Part shown: positions 1-7,217 of the stretch, piece after piece
How positions within the stretch are numbered: the first letter of the stretch is position 1
How the letters are laid out: each line of letters opens with the position of its first letter
Assembly (NCBI GenBank): GCA_903842845.1
Contig: CAIMNN010000159.1
Span: 1 to 18,351, forward strand
Source: an uncultured Acidobacteriaceae bacterium
GTDB lineage: Bacteria; Acidobacteriota; Terriglobia; Terriglobales; Acidobacteriaceae
Direction of reading: 5' to 3'
DNA length: 18,351 bases
Made by a program: the position numbers and the translations under genes
The notes under the pieces: model-generated
Told to the model about the DNA's origin: nothing
What the model saw: the letters and a program-made list of their open reading frames with translations, nothing else
Database searches by the model: none

Positions 1-38
1 TGAGCGGCCTTTGTTTAAAAAGTTAACGAACGAAAAAT

Positions 39-275
39 CTATTTGGATTTTTGTGCAGACGTCTTCGGCCCGAGCTTAAGGCTCGAGATGTCTTCCAAAT
101 AAACACCCGTAACGTGCGTGCCCGGCGTTGAACCGCGCGTCGACGTGAACGCCAGCCAGTGTCCATCCGGCGAAATGGATGGATAGCCGTCGAATGCGTC
201 GTTGTAAGTAAGCCGCACTTGCTCGTCGCTGTTCACGTCGCCGAGGAAAACCTCGTAGTTTTTTGAATGCATATG
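39..275 (-). pseudogene. 3' remnant of a TolB/PD40-type beta-propeller protein gene
   Basis: The minus-strand frame ends at a TAG at 39-41 and encodes about 77 residues resembling the last blades of a TolB-like (PD40/WD40-like) propeller. The signature SISPDGHWLAFTSTRG and the preceding segment NYEVFLGDVNSDEQVRLTYN match the 'F/YEIFL-ADGS-RLTY-FDG-P-SPDGKWLVFSSNRG' pattern of that family. These proteins are usually secreted and several hundred residues long, so only the C-terminus is here. Immediately upstream the sequence switches to a receptor pseudogene in a different reading frame, so the 5' part is missing. The ATG at 270-272 has no convincing ribosome binding site and is probably internal. 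I infer a deletion or rearrangement (or an assembly join) rather than a functional small gene. Family call fairly sure; non-functionality likely. Confidence 0.6.
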
Positions 276-1801
276 GATTGACCCAATAAACGCCGCTGTT
301 GGTCACAGTGTGAGAGGTGCCGGCGTACGGATTGCTGACCAGGTTAGGACGGTCGAGGTTTTCGCCGGTTCCGCTCCAGTCGCCTATCGCATCGAGCGAG
401 AACGGCAGACCGCTGCGGAATGTGAACGTGGAGTCGGCGGTCCAACCATGCGTCAGCCACTTCGGTCCCCGAAAACCGGGCACTGCGTACTCAACAAATG
501 CTGTGAAGTTGTGCCGCGCGTCAAAGTCACTGTTGCCGTAATCTGCGTTGGGATTGGTGCTGTCCTGCGGCGCGCCGCCGAAGCTCGAAACATCAAGCGA
601 GTGCGCCCACGTATATTGCAATTGCGCAGTGGCGCCGTGCCAGTTAGCAACCCGCAACGAAGCCTGCAACGAGTTGTAGTTTGAGTTGGCGCGCGAGTGG
701 ATCTCGTCAATGACGCCGTAGCCCGGGTATGTGCAGATTCTGTGTGTTCGGATTGACGGCTATCGGCGAATAGACACCGTATTTATCACCGGGATTGTTT
801 AGTACATCAAGCGCCGCGGCCTGGTATGCGGCTGATGGTTCGGTAACCTGCTGCGGCAGGCCGATGACAAAGCTCTGCCGCTCAAAGCTCGCTTCGAAAA
901 ATGTTTTGTCGTGAATGATCGGTCCGCCAATTGTTGCGCCGTATTGCTGATTGCGTATCTTCTGCTTGCCCGCACCGGTTGCGGCAAAAGGATTCTGCGC
1001 CGCAAAAAAATCATTGCGGTTTTAGTAGTAGAGCGAACCATGCAGAGTATTCGTGCCTGACTTCAATAGCAGATTGGCGATGCCGCCGGGATTGCGCCCG
1101 GCCTCGGCATTGCCCTGCGTGACGACCGAGAACTGCTCCACGCTGTCAAGCGGAAGCAGCACACCGGGCACGCCATAAACACCGCCCTGATTCACAGCCG
1201 ATGTGTTGTTCCACAGATCGTTGTTGTCGGCGCCTTCGATCTGCCAGTTGATCTGAGTCGCCTGCGTACCGTCCACGGTGCCCAGAAAGCCGACCGTGTA
1301 GCCCGAGTATCCGGGAGTGAGCGCAAGAAGCTGTGTAAAGTCGCGGCCGTTGAGCGGAACACCTTCTACAGCGACTGAATCAAGCACCGAAGATTGCACG
1401 GTCGTCGAAGTGTCAACGCTGACCGGATTGGCGGTGACCACGATGGCTTCCTTGTTCCCAGTGATCACAAGCCGCGCAGTGAGCGTATAGATCGCACCAG
1501 CCTCCACAGGAATACGCTCCGTCACCGCGGGGCTAAAGCCATCTTTGCGAATGGTAACGGAGTATTGCCCAAGCGGAAGATCGGTGAACGAGAACTCACC
1601 AGCCTTCGATGAAAGCGTCGAGTAGCTCTGCCCAGTGGCAGTGTTCGTTGCAACCACCTCGGCTGCTGTAACCAGCGCGCCGCGTGGGTCCGACACCGAA
1701 CCGTGAATGCCGCCGCGAAAAGTTTGCGCGCTGGCGCTGAGGTAAAAACTAATGATCGCTGCGAGAAAAATGTACCCAAGAAATTTTGTGAACAACTTCA
1801 T
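266..1801 (-). pseudogene. Degraded Oar-like TonB-dependent receptor (CarboxypepD_reg N-terminus)
   Basis: The start is the ATG at 1799-1801, 4-5 nt after GGAGGA (1806-1811). It gives a signal peptide (KLFTKFLGYIFLAAIISFYL, cleavage near SASA-Q), then a carboxypeptidase-regulatory-like beta-sandwich (about residues 26-110) and a plug domain (PLNGRDFTQLLALTPG, QINWQIEGADNNDLWNN, SGTNTLHGSLYY). In intact relatives of 1000+ residues, GSLYY continues as Y/F-NRN-FFAAQNPF. Here a TAA (1022-1024) falls exactly at that point and the same frame then resumes with NRNDFFAAQNPFAATGAGKQ. Near 722-727 one extra G in GGG shifts the frame; the following frame encodes late barrel strands (SNYNSLQASLRV, LQYTWAHSLD, DFDARHNFTAFVEY). 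Roughly 300-450 barrel residues seem to be missing between these parts. The last receptor-like residues (VYWVNPYAF) end about 266-275, where a propeller gene remnant begins in another frame. Intact members are outer-membrane receptors. Clearly non-functional unless the sequence has errors. Confidence 0.8.
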
Positions 1802-1836
1802 ACTGTCCTCCAGAAAATGATGCAAATGTTACGTGC

Positions 1837-1870
1837 AAAAAAATCGGCCTGTGAATTTATTCACAGGCCG
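1837..1870 (-). terminator. Rho-independent terminator downstream of the M28 peptidase gene
   Basis: A perfect 11-bp inverted repeat (1845-1855 and 1860-1870, arms CGGCCTGTGAA/TTCACAGGCCG) has a 4-nt loop. On the minus strand it is followed after one A by seven T (1837-1843). It lies about 155 nt past the stop of the M28 peptidase gene and just before the ribosome binding site of the receptor pseudogene. It most likely ends the peptidase transcript. Because it sits in the receptor's 5' region it could also have served as a leader attenuator for that gene. Confidence 0.85.
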
Positions 1871-2024
1871 CCAGCAAACGAGTGCACTTAGGGGGTACAA
1901 CATCTATACAAGCCACCTGTTGCGCACACGAGTCCGCGACCCCGGCGACAACAACACATGGCTATCGAGAAATTAAATTTCATGTCATTCATCCTTTGTT
2001 TGAAAACTGTTTTGGTGCGTCGGT

Positions 2025-3887
2025 TTATTTACGCTGCTCCAGTTTGACCTGCACCTTGAGCGGCTTCCCGTCGCGCAAAACCGTCACATCCACAACTTCG
2101 CCGACCTTGCTGCGTTGCAGCGCGTCGGTGAAATCATAAAGATTCTTGATGGCATTGCCGCGGAACTCAATCAGAATATCGCCGCCCTTCAGTCCAGCCT
2201 TGTCGGCAGGTGAGCCGGGTTTGACATCAGAAAATTTGACGCCAGTCGCTATCTCGCCAAAATCCGGGATGGAGCCAAAGTAGACGCCGTAGCCGTTGCC
2301 CGAGCTGCCGCGCGTGTTGTGCTCCTCTTTTACAACCTGGAACGCCGGTCGTTCGCCCTCATCAATGGCCAGTGCGGTATCGGCGACAACGTCCACAACG
2401 CGCACTGCCTCTCCCGAATTGATCTTATCCCAAGTATCGGAAGGTTTGTGATAATCCGCGTGCAGTCCTGAGAAGAAAAAGAGCACGGGAATCTTCGCCG
2501 GCAAAAACGACGTGTGGTCGCTTGACGAGTATCCGCTCTGTGAGTACTCGATCTTCAACTTGATCTGCTCGTTCGCTGAATCCACATCTTCCTTCAGTCC
2601 GGTACCGGTGCCCACGCCGCCGACGTACAAAGTGTTTTTCTGAAGCCGTCCAATCATGTCCATGTTGAGCATGGCCACGGCCTTGTCGAGCGGCAGCGTC
2701 GGATCCTTCACCCAGGCCGCTGAACCAAGCAGTCCAAGCTCTTCGCCGGCGAATGAGATGAAAAGAATTCCGCGCGGCAATTGCCCTTTCAGCGGAGACA
2801 GAATGCGCGCCAGTTCCAGCAATCCCGCTGTGCCCGAGCCATTGTCGTCAGCGCCGGGATGAAACTGCCCGATCAACGATGGCGCAAGCGAGCCGTACTC
2901 GCCGCGACCAAGATGATCGTAATGCGCGCCAAGAATAATGTACTCGTCGCTCTTGCCCGGCAGATAAGCAACAACGTTGTTGATCAACGCCGTCTTCTTC
3001 AGCACGCCCGCTGCAAGGTCTATCTTGAACTCCTGCGGAAATAAAAACGATGACGGCGCTTTCTTGCTCTCAATCTTTTGCTGCGCATCAGCCAGTGTCG
3101 CGTCGGCAGCCTTGAACCAATCTTCGGCAAGCGTGTTCTTCGCCTGCACAAAAACAATCCCCACATCTTCCGGTCCACTCACACTGCCGAAGCGCGGCAG
3201 CAGATCCTCTTCGCCATCGCCCAGCTTGCCGTTCAGCAGGATGATCGCGATTGCGCCGTGATTGCGCGCATTGATGGCTTTGGTTATAAGTTGCGCATGG
3301 CGGCTGGGTCCGGCGTTGTTGGCTTCAAAGCTTGCCGGCTCGCCGCGCAGAACAACAACTATCTTGCCTTTCACTTCAATGCCCGCGTAGTCATCGTACT
3401 GATGCTCTTCCGCGGTGATGCCGTATCCGACAAACGCGACGTTCGCCTTCACCTGGCCGCTGGCTGAAAAACTGAAGGGTACATACTCCTCCTTCAGCTT
3501 CGCCTGCTGCGTTTTGCCCTTGAGCTCGACTGCAAGCGCATTCGCGCCTTGGAGCTCTGCCCCCGTTATAACTATGAATGGCTGTAGATAACCATTCGCT
3601 CCCTTCGGTTCAAGTCCCAGCGAACTGTACCGCTCCACCAGGATCTCCTGCGCTTTCTTTAATCCATTCGAACCGTTGCCCCGGCCTTCCTTATCAGGCG
3701 TGGTCAAGGTTTGAATATCGCTGATGTAGCGCTTCGCATCCGCATGCTCATGCGTTTGTGCTACGGATTCGACAGTCGCAAACAAGGCCACGGCGGCAAT
3801 CAAATGCAAGCCGACATTGAGATGCCTCTTTACCGCTCTGAGTTGTTGCACATTTTTATTTGCAAATAACATTGCTTTTCCGATCAT
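2025..3887 (-). CDS. Secreted M28-family zinc (amino)peptidase with PA and PDZ domains
   Basis: This 620-residue protein has an N-terminal signal sequence (hydrophobic core VGLHLIAAVALFA, likely cleavage near SVA-Q44). A protease-associated (PA) insert spans about residues 135-260 (FVGYGITAEEHQYDDYAGI, KGKIVVVLRGEP). The M28 catalytic domain spans about 300-510. All five zinc-site positions are present: H322 (GAHYDH), D347 (HPGADDNGSG), E382/E383 (AGEELG; general base and ligand), D410 (NMDMIG) and H480 (DYHKPSD). Residues 530-618 form a PDZ domain (GVYFGSI, KPGSPADKAGLKGGDILIEF). The family removes N-terminal residues from peptides, here outside the cytoplasm. The first ATG has no clear Shine-Dalgarno; ATG at 3870-3872 is an alternative that shortens the n-region. 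The gene begins only 12 nt after the tRNA-Cys CCA end, so it may share a primary transcript with the tRNA. Its exact substrate cannot be told. Confidence 0.93.
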   Translation of the reverse strand: MIGKAMLFANKNVQQLRAVKRHLNVGLHLIAAVALFATVESVAQTHEHADAKRYISDIQTLTTPDKEGRGNGSNGLKKAQEILVERYSSLGLEPKGANGYLQPFIVITGAELQGANALAVELKGKTQQAKLKEEYVPFSFSASGQVKANVAFVGYGITAEEHQYDDYAGIEVKGKIVVVLRGEPASFEANNAGPSRHAQLITKAINARNHGAIAIILLNGKLGDGEEDLLPRFGSVSGPEDVGIVFVQAKNTLAEDWFKAADATLADAQQKIESKKAPSSFLFPQEFKIDLAAGVLKKTALINNVVAYLPGKSDEYIILGAHYDHLGRGEYGSLAPSLIGQFHPGADDNGSGTAGLLELARILSPLKGQLPRGILFISFAGEELGLLGSAAWVKDPTLPLDKAVAMLNMDMIGRLQKNTLYVGGVGTGTGLKEDVDSANEQIKLKIEYSQSGYSSSDHTSFLPAKIPVLFFFSGLHADYHKPSDTWDKINSGEAVRVVDVVADTALAIDEGERPAFQVVKEEHNTRGSSGNGYGVYFGSIPDFGEIATGVKFSDVKPGSPADKAGLKGGDILIEFRGNAIKNLYDFTDALQRSKVGEVVDVTVLRDGKPLKVQVKLEQRK

Positions 3888-3899
3888 TGCAATTCTTGT

Positions 3900-3975
3900 T
3901 GGAGCACCGGGCGGGAATTGAACCCGCGAATACTGGTTTTGCAGACCAGCGCGTTAGCCACTTCGCCACCGGTGC
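3900..3975 (-). tRNA. tRNA-Cys (anticodon GCA), CCA encoded
   Basis: The cloverleaf was folded by eye on the minus strand. The acceptor stem is GCACCGG/CCGGTGC. The D-arm contains AGTGGCTAA. The anticodon stem is CTGGT/ACCAG with loop CTGCAAA, giving anticodon GCA (cysteine). The T-arm is GCGGG-TTCAATT-CCCGC. The discriminator is T (U73, usual for tRNA-Cys), followed by a genomically encoded CCA (3900-3902). The gene lies between a Cys-codon-rich leader with terminator (upstream) and the M28 peptidase start (12 nt downstream). Confidence 0.96.
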
Positions 3976-4037
3976 CCATTCGCTTATCTCCACGCCTGCT
4001 CCAGGTTGCCGCTGGATCAATCACGGAAATAAAGCAC

Positions 4038-4071
4038 AAAAGTAAAAACCCACCTCGCTGGTGCGGGTGGG
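4038..4071 (-). terminator. Terminator/attenuator hairpin upstream of tRNA-Cys
   Basis: On the minus strand, arm CCCACC (4071-4066) pairs with GGTGGG (4054-4049), extended inward by CGC/GCG with a single A bulge and an ACCA loop. It is followed directly by TTTTTACTTTT (4048-4038). This has the form of an intrinsic terminator. It lies between the Cys-rich leader frame, whose stop is at 4101, and the tRNA-Cys 5' end at 3975. No other minus-strand gene upstream needs terminating, so its target is the short transcript from the promoter at 4230-4258. Confidence 0.8.
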
Positions 4072-4100
4072 CGACTGACGACTGAAACAAAAAACTGCTA

Positions 4101-4184
4101 TCAGACTGAGACGCATTCCCGCACACGGCTGTATTCGCAACAGCACATACAACACATGACGGCAATGGTGTAATTCGTCTTCAT
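4101..4184 (-). CDS. Putative 27-residue polycysteine leader peptide
   Basis: A short minus-strand frame runs from ATG (4184-4182) to TGA (4103-4101) and encodes 27 residues, six of them Cys. Residues 10-16 read M-C-C-M-C-C-C (codons TGT TGT ATG TGC TGT TGC after the first Met) and another Cys is residue 24. The ribosome binding site is weak (GAG four nt before the ATG, GGAA further up). The frame is embedded between a sigma70-like promoter and a terminator hairpin, upstream of tRNA-Cys. This is the arrangement of a regulatory leader peptide whose translation reports charged tRNA-Cys. Polycysteine upstream ORFs acting in cysteine-responsive attenuation are known from mycobacteria. I infer a regulatory, not structural, role. 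It could still be chance, since the frame is short and its ribosome binding site unimpressive. Confidence 0.5.
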   Translation of the reverse strand: MKTNYTIAVMCCMCCCEYSRVRECVSV

Positions 4185-4229
4185 TCGTCTCGTTCCAGAT
4201 TGATGGAAATCAATCAACTGTTATTTGTG

Positions 4230-4258
4230 AAAATAATACGGAACAGGATTTATGTCAA
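4230..4258 (-). promoter_or_regulatory. Sigma70-type promoter for the Cys leader/tRNA-Cys transcript
   Basis: On the minus strand there is a perfect -35 TTGACA (4258-4253), a 17-nt spacer and a -10-like TATTTT (4235-4230); TATTAT overlaps three bases upstream at a shorter spacing. The surrounding DNA is AT-rich. The predicted start near 4223 leaves about 40 nt before the leader ATG. The next minus-strand elements are the polycysteine frame, the terminator and tRNA-Cys. Confidence 0.6.
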
Positions 4259-4372
4259 GCAGCATATTTAAAAACCTGATACCCGGCGGCGGTAAGAGAT
4301 GAAGATGAGAGAATTTACTGTAGGGGCTGTTGTGACTGCCTTCCATATATACGCTCCAGTGAGACCGTCAAA

Positions 4373-5800
4373 ATGAGTAGTGAGCCGAACGAATCCGAAA
4401 CCACCAACGGCCTGCAAACCGTGCATCCCTCCTCCTTCAAGGTCGGTTCATGGAAGTCGGCAGATCCGGAGCAGGAACGCGCATTCATCGGCTATTATCT
4501 GCCGCGTTTGCGGATGTTGATGCTTGCACGGCTTGAGGCGCACGCGGATGTGGATGCCCAGGTGCAGCAGGTACTGCTCGATTCTCTGCGCGCACTCAGA
4601 AAAGGCCAACTGCGGATTGCCGACAAGCTGACTCATTTTGTGCTCGGCATAGCGCGTATTCATTTGAACCAGCACAATCACCTTGAGAAAAGCACCGACA
4701 CTGGCGCAAAGCCGGTTGGTGAACTGCCGGAGTTGAGTCAGGCCAAAGCCAAGGCCGAGGAGACCCGGCAAATGGGAATGGCGGAGAAGGCCATTCAGTG
4801 CCTGGACCCGGTCGACCTCCAGATACTTACACTCACATTGGTCGAAGGCGTGAAGTCGGTCAATCTTGCCAGAAGGTTGAGCTTGAGCCCGGACACCGTG
4901 CGGCAGCGCAAGCTGCGTGCAGCCAAACGTATCGAAGAATCGTTCAGCGCTCAATTGGAAGAAGCGGCGGAGCAGACCCCGACAGACGAAAAGCCGCGCG
5001 CATGCAATGGCGAGCCTGCGCAGGAGCTTGGTCTGGCGTATCTTGAAGGCGTCTTGCGTGGCGACGACCTGGAGCGTTTTGAGGACCATACATTTGATTG
5101 CGCTCTGTGCCATAAAGAAGTTAGCTCGCTCATCGCTGTGCGCGAGAAGCTTCGTCATCAGGCGGCACAGGCAGCAGTTACAAAGACTAAGTCAAAAAGC
5201 ATTTGGCCTTTGCTGGCCGCGGCGGTCGTTCTGGTGCTGTTGTTGGTAGCGGCCTTCGTCGGCTGGCAGCGTCACTCGGCCAACGCCAATAAAGCAGGCG
5301 GAGAGTCGCCAGCCCAGGCATATCCGTTACCTTCAGAAGAGCATGCGCAGAGCGGTGCGGCGGCACTGGCACAAATGGCCGACCTTAGCTTGCCGGTCTA
5401 CATTGCCCCTGCACCCACGAAAGAGAAGGTGAACCTGCATTTTCTTCGTGGCATGAATGCCTACAACAGCGGTGATTGCGACAAAGCCGACAAAGAACTG
5501 TCTCTGGTCCTTCCGCCCTCGCCCCACAGCAACACTGCAAATTTTTATGATGCCGTCTGCCTGCTGCATATGAGCAAGAGCGATGATGCCTTTGCCAAGT
5601 TGAGCCTGGTGATTGCCGAGGGTGAAACTCCCGAAAAAGAAAGCGCACTCTACGAACTGGCACAGGTGGAGCTGACGCGCAATCATCTGCCGCAAGCGCA
5701 CAACGTTCTGGTGCAGATCATTGCACTCGATGGTGAGCACGAGGCGCGCGCGCGCGTTGAAGATGCAAAGTTGCTGCCACTCATCACACCGAAGAATTGA
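4373..5800 (+). CDS. ECF-like sigma factor fused to a zinc-finger anti-sigma-like domain, TM helix and TPR-like region
   Basis: The 475 residues read as four modules. Residues 33-100 resemble sigma70 region 2 (YYLPRLRMLMLARLEAHADV, then QQVLLDSLRALRKG). Residues 137-190 are a clear region 4 helix-turn-helix (LDPVDLQILTLTLVEGVKSV, LARRLSLSPDTVRQRKLRAA). Residues 220-250 carry an anti-sigma zinc-finger pattern H239-x3-C243-x2-C246, preceded by an acidic helix. Residues 278-297 are a single transmembrane helix (IWPLLAAAVVLVLLLVAAFV). Residues 350-470 are alpha-helical, TPR-like and presumably periplasmic. Normally sigma and its membrane anti-sigma are separate genes; here one polypeptide would tether a sigma-like part to the membrane. 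Region 2 lacks an obvious acidic DAEDL-type core-binding motif, so it may be a degenerate sigma acting as a sensor. The ribosome binding site is weak (GTGAG). No partner gene adjoins it. Confidence 0.75.
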   Translation: MSSEPNESETTNGLQTVHPSSFKVGSWKSADPEQERAFIGYYLPRLRMLMLARLEAHADVDAQVQQVLLDSLRALRKGQLRIADKLTHFVLGIARIHLNQHNHLEKSTDTGAKPVGELPELSQAKAKAEETRQMGMAEKAIQCLDPVDLQILTLTLVEGVKSVNLARRLSLSPDTVRQRKLRAAKRIEESFSAQLEEAAEQTPTDEKPRACNGEPAQELGLAYLEGVLRGDDLERFEDHTFDCALCHKEVSSLIAVREKLRHQAAQAAVTKTKSKSIWPLLAAAVVLVLLLVAAFVGWQRHSANANKAGGESPAQAYPLPSEEHAQSGAAALAQMADLSLPVYIAPAPTKEKVNLHFLRGMNAYNSGDCDKADKELSLVLPPSPHSNTANFYDAVCLLHMSKSDDAFAKLSLVIAEGETPEKESALYELAQVELTRNHLPQAHNVLVQIIALDGEHEARARVEDAKLLPLITPKN

Positions 5801-5926
5801 TTCATTTGCGCCGATGATGAACAGGCAAAGTGCGGCAGAGTAGATATGTTACCGTTAGTTACGTCCCCTTTTTTGCTCGTACCATCGAACGCAAAAACGG
5901 GTGGAAAGGGGCTGACCAGCGCTCGA

Positions 5927-6238
5927 ATGCCTGAAGAGAAAGAGCTCAATCCCGCGCCGCCAGCGCTTGAAAAGCGCCAGGGAATCCCTGCATGGCTTGA
6001 ACGCGAAGAGATCTTTGTGCGCATCCTCTTGCGCGTCTGCGTCGGGCCGGTTGTGGCCATTGCTCCCTGGTCGCCAATCCTTTGGGATAGAAACCCCCTA
6101 CTCCATTATTTTCCCCTCGTCGGCATTTGGGCCGCCAACGGCGCGGTGCGCGGCTTTGTCACCGGCCTCGGTCTCTTGAACCTCTGGTTCGCACTGCGCG
6201 ATACCATCCACGGGCGGGGTGAGCATCCTCATGACTGA
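5927..6238 (+). CDS. Small membrane protein of unknown function
   Basis: A 103-residue protein with a Pro/Glu-rich cytoplasmic N-terminus and two hydrophobic segments (about residues 30-52, ILLRVCVGPVVAIAPWSPIL, and 61-90, YFPLVGIWAANGAVRGFVTG onward). It ends in a His-rich tail (HGRGEHPHD). I do not recognise the family. The ATG at 5927 was chosen over the in-frame ATG at 5846, whose 27 extra residues look non-coding; GGAAAGGGG lies 14-16 nt upstream, a little far. Its last 8 nt overlap the start of the LOG-family gene, so the two are probably translationally coupled. It may anchor or accompany that enzyme, but nothing in its sequence shows a function. Confidence 0.65.
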   Translation: MPEEKELNPAPPALEKRQGIPAWLEREEIFVRILLRVCVGPVVAIAPWSPILWDRNPLLHYFPLVGIWAANGAVRGFVTGLGLLNLWFALRDTIHGRGEHPHD

Positions 6239-7217
6239 CGAAAAAAATATCCTGCCGGAGCGCGCTCCGCTGGCCTATGAGAATAAAACCTTTCTTGATT
6301 CCGCCGACGGCCGCTTGATCCGCATCGTCTCCGAATACATGGAACCCCTGGCCCGCTTCCGCCACCAGATGATTCATGACACCGTTGTCTTCTTTGGCTC
6401 CGCCCGTTTCCGCAGCCGCTTTGAAGCTGACCACGAACTCGAGCTGCTTTCCAATACCGGCTCTACCCAACCGGCACCAAGCGAGCAACAGCCGGCAAGC
6501 GCCGTTCAGATCCAGACAGGCCAAGCAACCGAGCTCCAAAAGAACCTCGCCGTAGCAGCAGTCGAAATGGCCCGCTACTACGAAGACGCGCGCAGGCTCG
6601 CATATCTCGTGACCGAGTGGTCAACGAAGATTCCTTCCAAGCGACACCGCTTTGTCGTCACATCCGGCGGTGGCCCCGGCATCATGGAAGCGGCAAACCG
6701 CGGCGCGCACGAGGCCGGTGGCAAAACCATCGGGCTCAACATCCGTCTGCCATTCGAGCAGCATCCCAACCCGTACATCACTCCCGGCCTCAACTTTGAA
6801 TTCCATTACTTCTTCATGCGCAAGCTGTGGTTCGCTTACATGGCCAAGGCGCTCGTCGTCTTCCCGGGCGGCTTCGGTACCCTGGACGAAATGTTTGAGA
6901 TTCTCACCCTCGCGCAAACACACAAACTCGCCAAGAAAATAACCGTGGTACTCTACGGGCCAAAATACTGGAAGCAGATGATCAACTTCCAGGCATTTGT
7001 CGATTCCGGTGCAGTCGCGGCAGCAGACCTCGGACTTTTCGAATTTGCCGACACTCCCGAAGCCGCTTTCGAGATTCTGAAAAAGGGGCTCACCGAGAAC
7101 CATCTCACTCCCGAAGCCGAAGCGCGCAAGGCCCATCCCGAGGCCGATATCTCCCCGCTGGCCGGCTTGTCGCTCGACGACATCCTCGGACCCGAGTTCG
7201 CGCAGACCAGGAAGTAA
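6231..7217 (+). CDS. LOG-family protein (nucleoside 5'-monophosphate phosphoribohydrolase-like)
   Basis: The 328-residue protein has the Rossmann-like LOG fold with both hallmark motifs: GGGPGIMEA (residues 146-154) and PGGFGTLDE (212-220), the nucleotide-binding and catalytic signatures. Characterised LOG proteins cleave the N-glycosidic bond of (N6-modified) AMP to free base plus ribose 5-phosphate; many are misnamed 'lysine decarboxylase'. This is a longer form: an N-terminal helical extension (1-50) and a Ser/Pro/Gln-rich insert (about 70-100) between the first strand (VVFFGSAR, 52-59) and the core. The ATG at 6231 was preferred over the GTG at 6219 because GGGGTGAG (6216-6223) lies 7 nt before it. 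It overlaps the preceding membrane-protein gene by 8 nt. The substrate is not predictable. Confidence 0.9.
   Translation: MTDEKNILPERAPLAYENKTFLDSADGRLIRIVSEYMEPLARFRHQMIHDTVVFFGSARFRSRFEADHELELLSNTGSTQPAPSEQQPASAVQIQTGQATELQKNLAVAAVEMARYYEDARRLAYLVTEWSTKIPSKRHRFVVTSGGGPGIMEAANRGAHEAGGKTIGLNIRLPFEQHPNPYITPGLNFEFHYFFMRKLWFAYMAKALVVFPGGFGTLDEMFEILTLAQTHKLAKKITVVLYGPKYWKQMINFQAFVDSGAVAAADLGLFEFADTPEAAFEILKKGLTENHLTPEAEARKAHPEADISPLAGLSLDDILGPEFAQTRK

Larger units (their letters stand above)
4038..4223 (-). ncRNA. Candidate cysteine-responsive attenuator leader RNA
   Basis: This is the predicted transcript from the promoter's +1 (about 4223) to the terminator U-tract, about 185 nt. It holds the polycysteine frame and the terminator hairpin. 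The 7-nt segment GTGCGGG (4124-4118), just after the Cys codon run, is perfectly complementary to CCCGCAC (4067-4061), which overlaps the terminator's 5' arm. A ribosome stalled on the Cys codons would leave 4124-4118 free to form this antiterminator. A ribosome that reached the stop codon would partly cover it. The pairing is seen in the sequence; the mechanism is inferred. Alternatives are a stand-alone small RNA (the length is also 6S-like, but no 6S structure was verified) or a simple mini-gene. Confidence 0.5.

Noticed and set aside
310..684. Plus-strand frames over the receptor pseudogene (for example 124 codons)
   Set aside because: They are opposite sequence with clear receptor homology on the minus strand and have no ribosome binding site or domain.
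3884..4165. Minus-strand frame of 93 codons covering the tRNA-Cys and the terminator
   Set aside because: It reads through a tRNA and a terminator hairpin, starts on a non-ATG codon and lacks a ribosome binding site; the overlapping 27-codon frame in another phase fits the context better.
4448..5158. Minus-strand frame of 236 codons inside the sigma-fusion gene
   Set aside because: It is antisense to well-supported sigma region 4 and zinc-finger coding sequence, with no recognisable domain or ribosome binding site.
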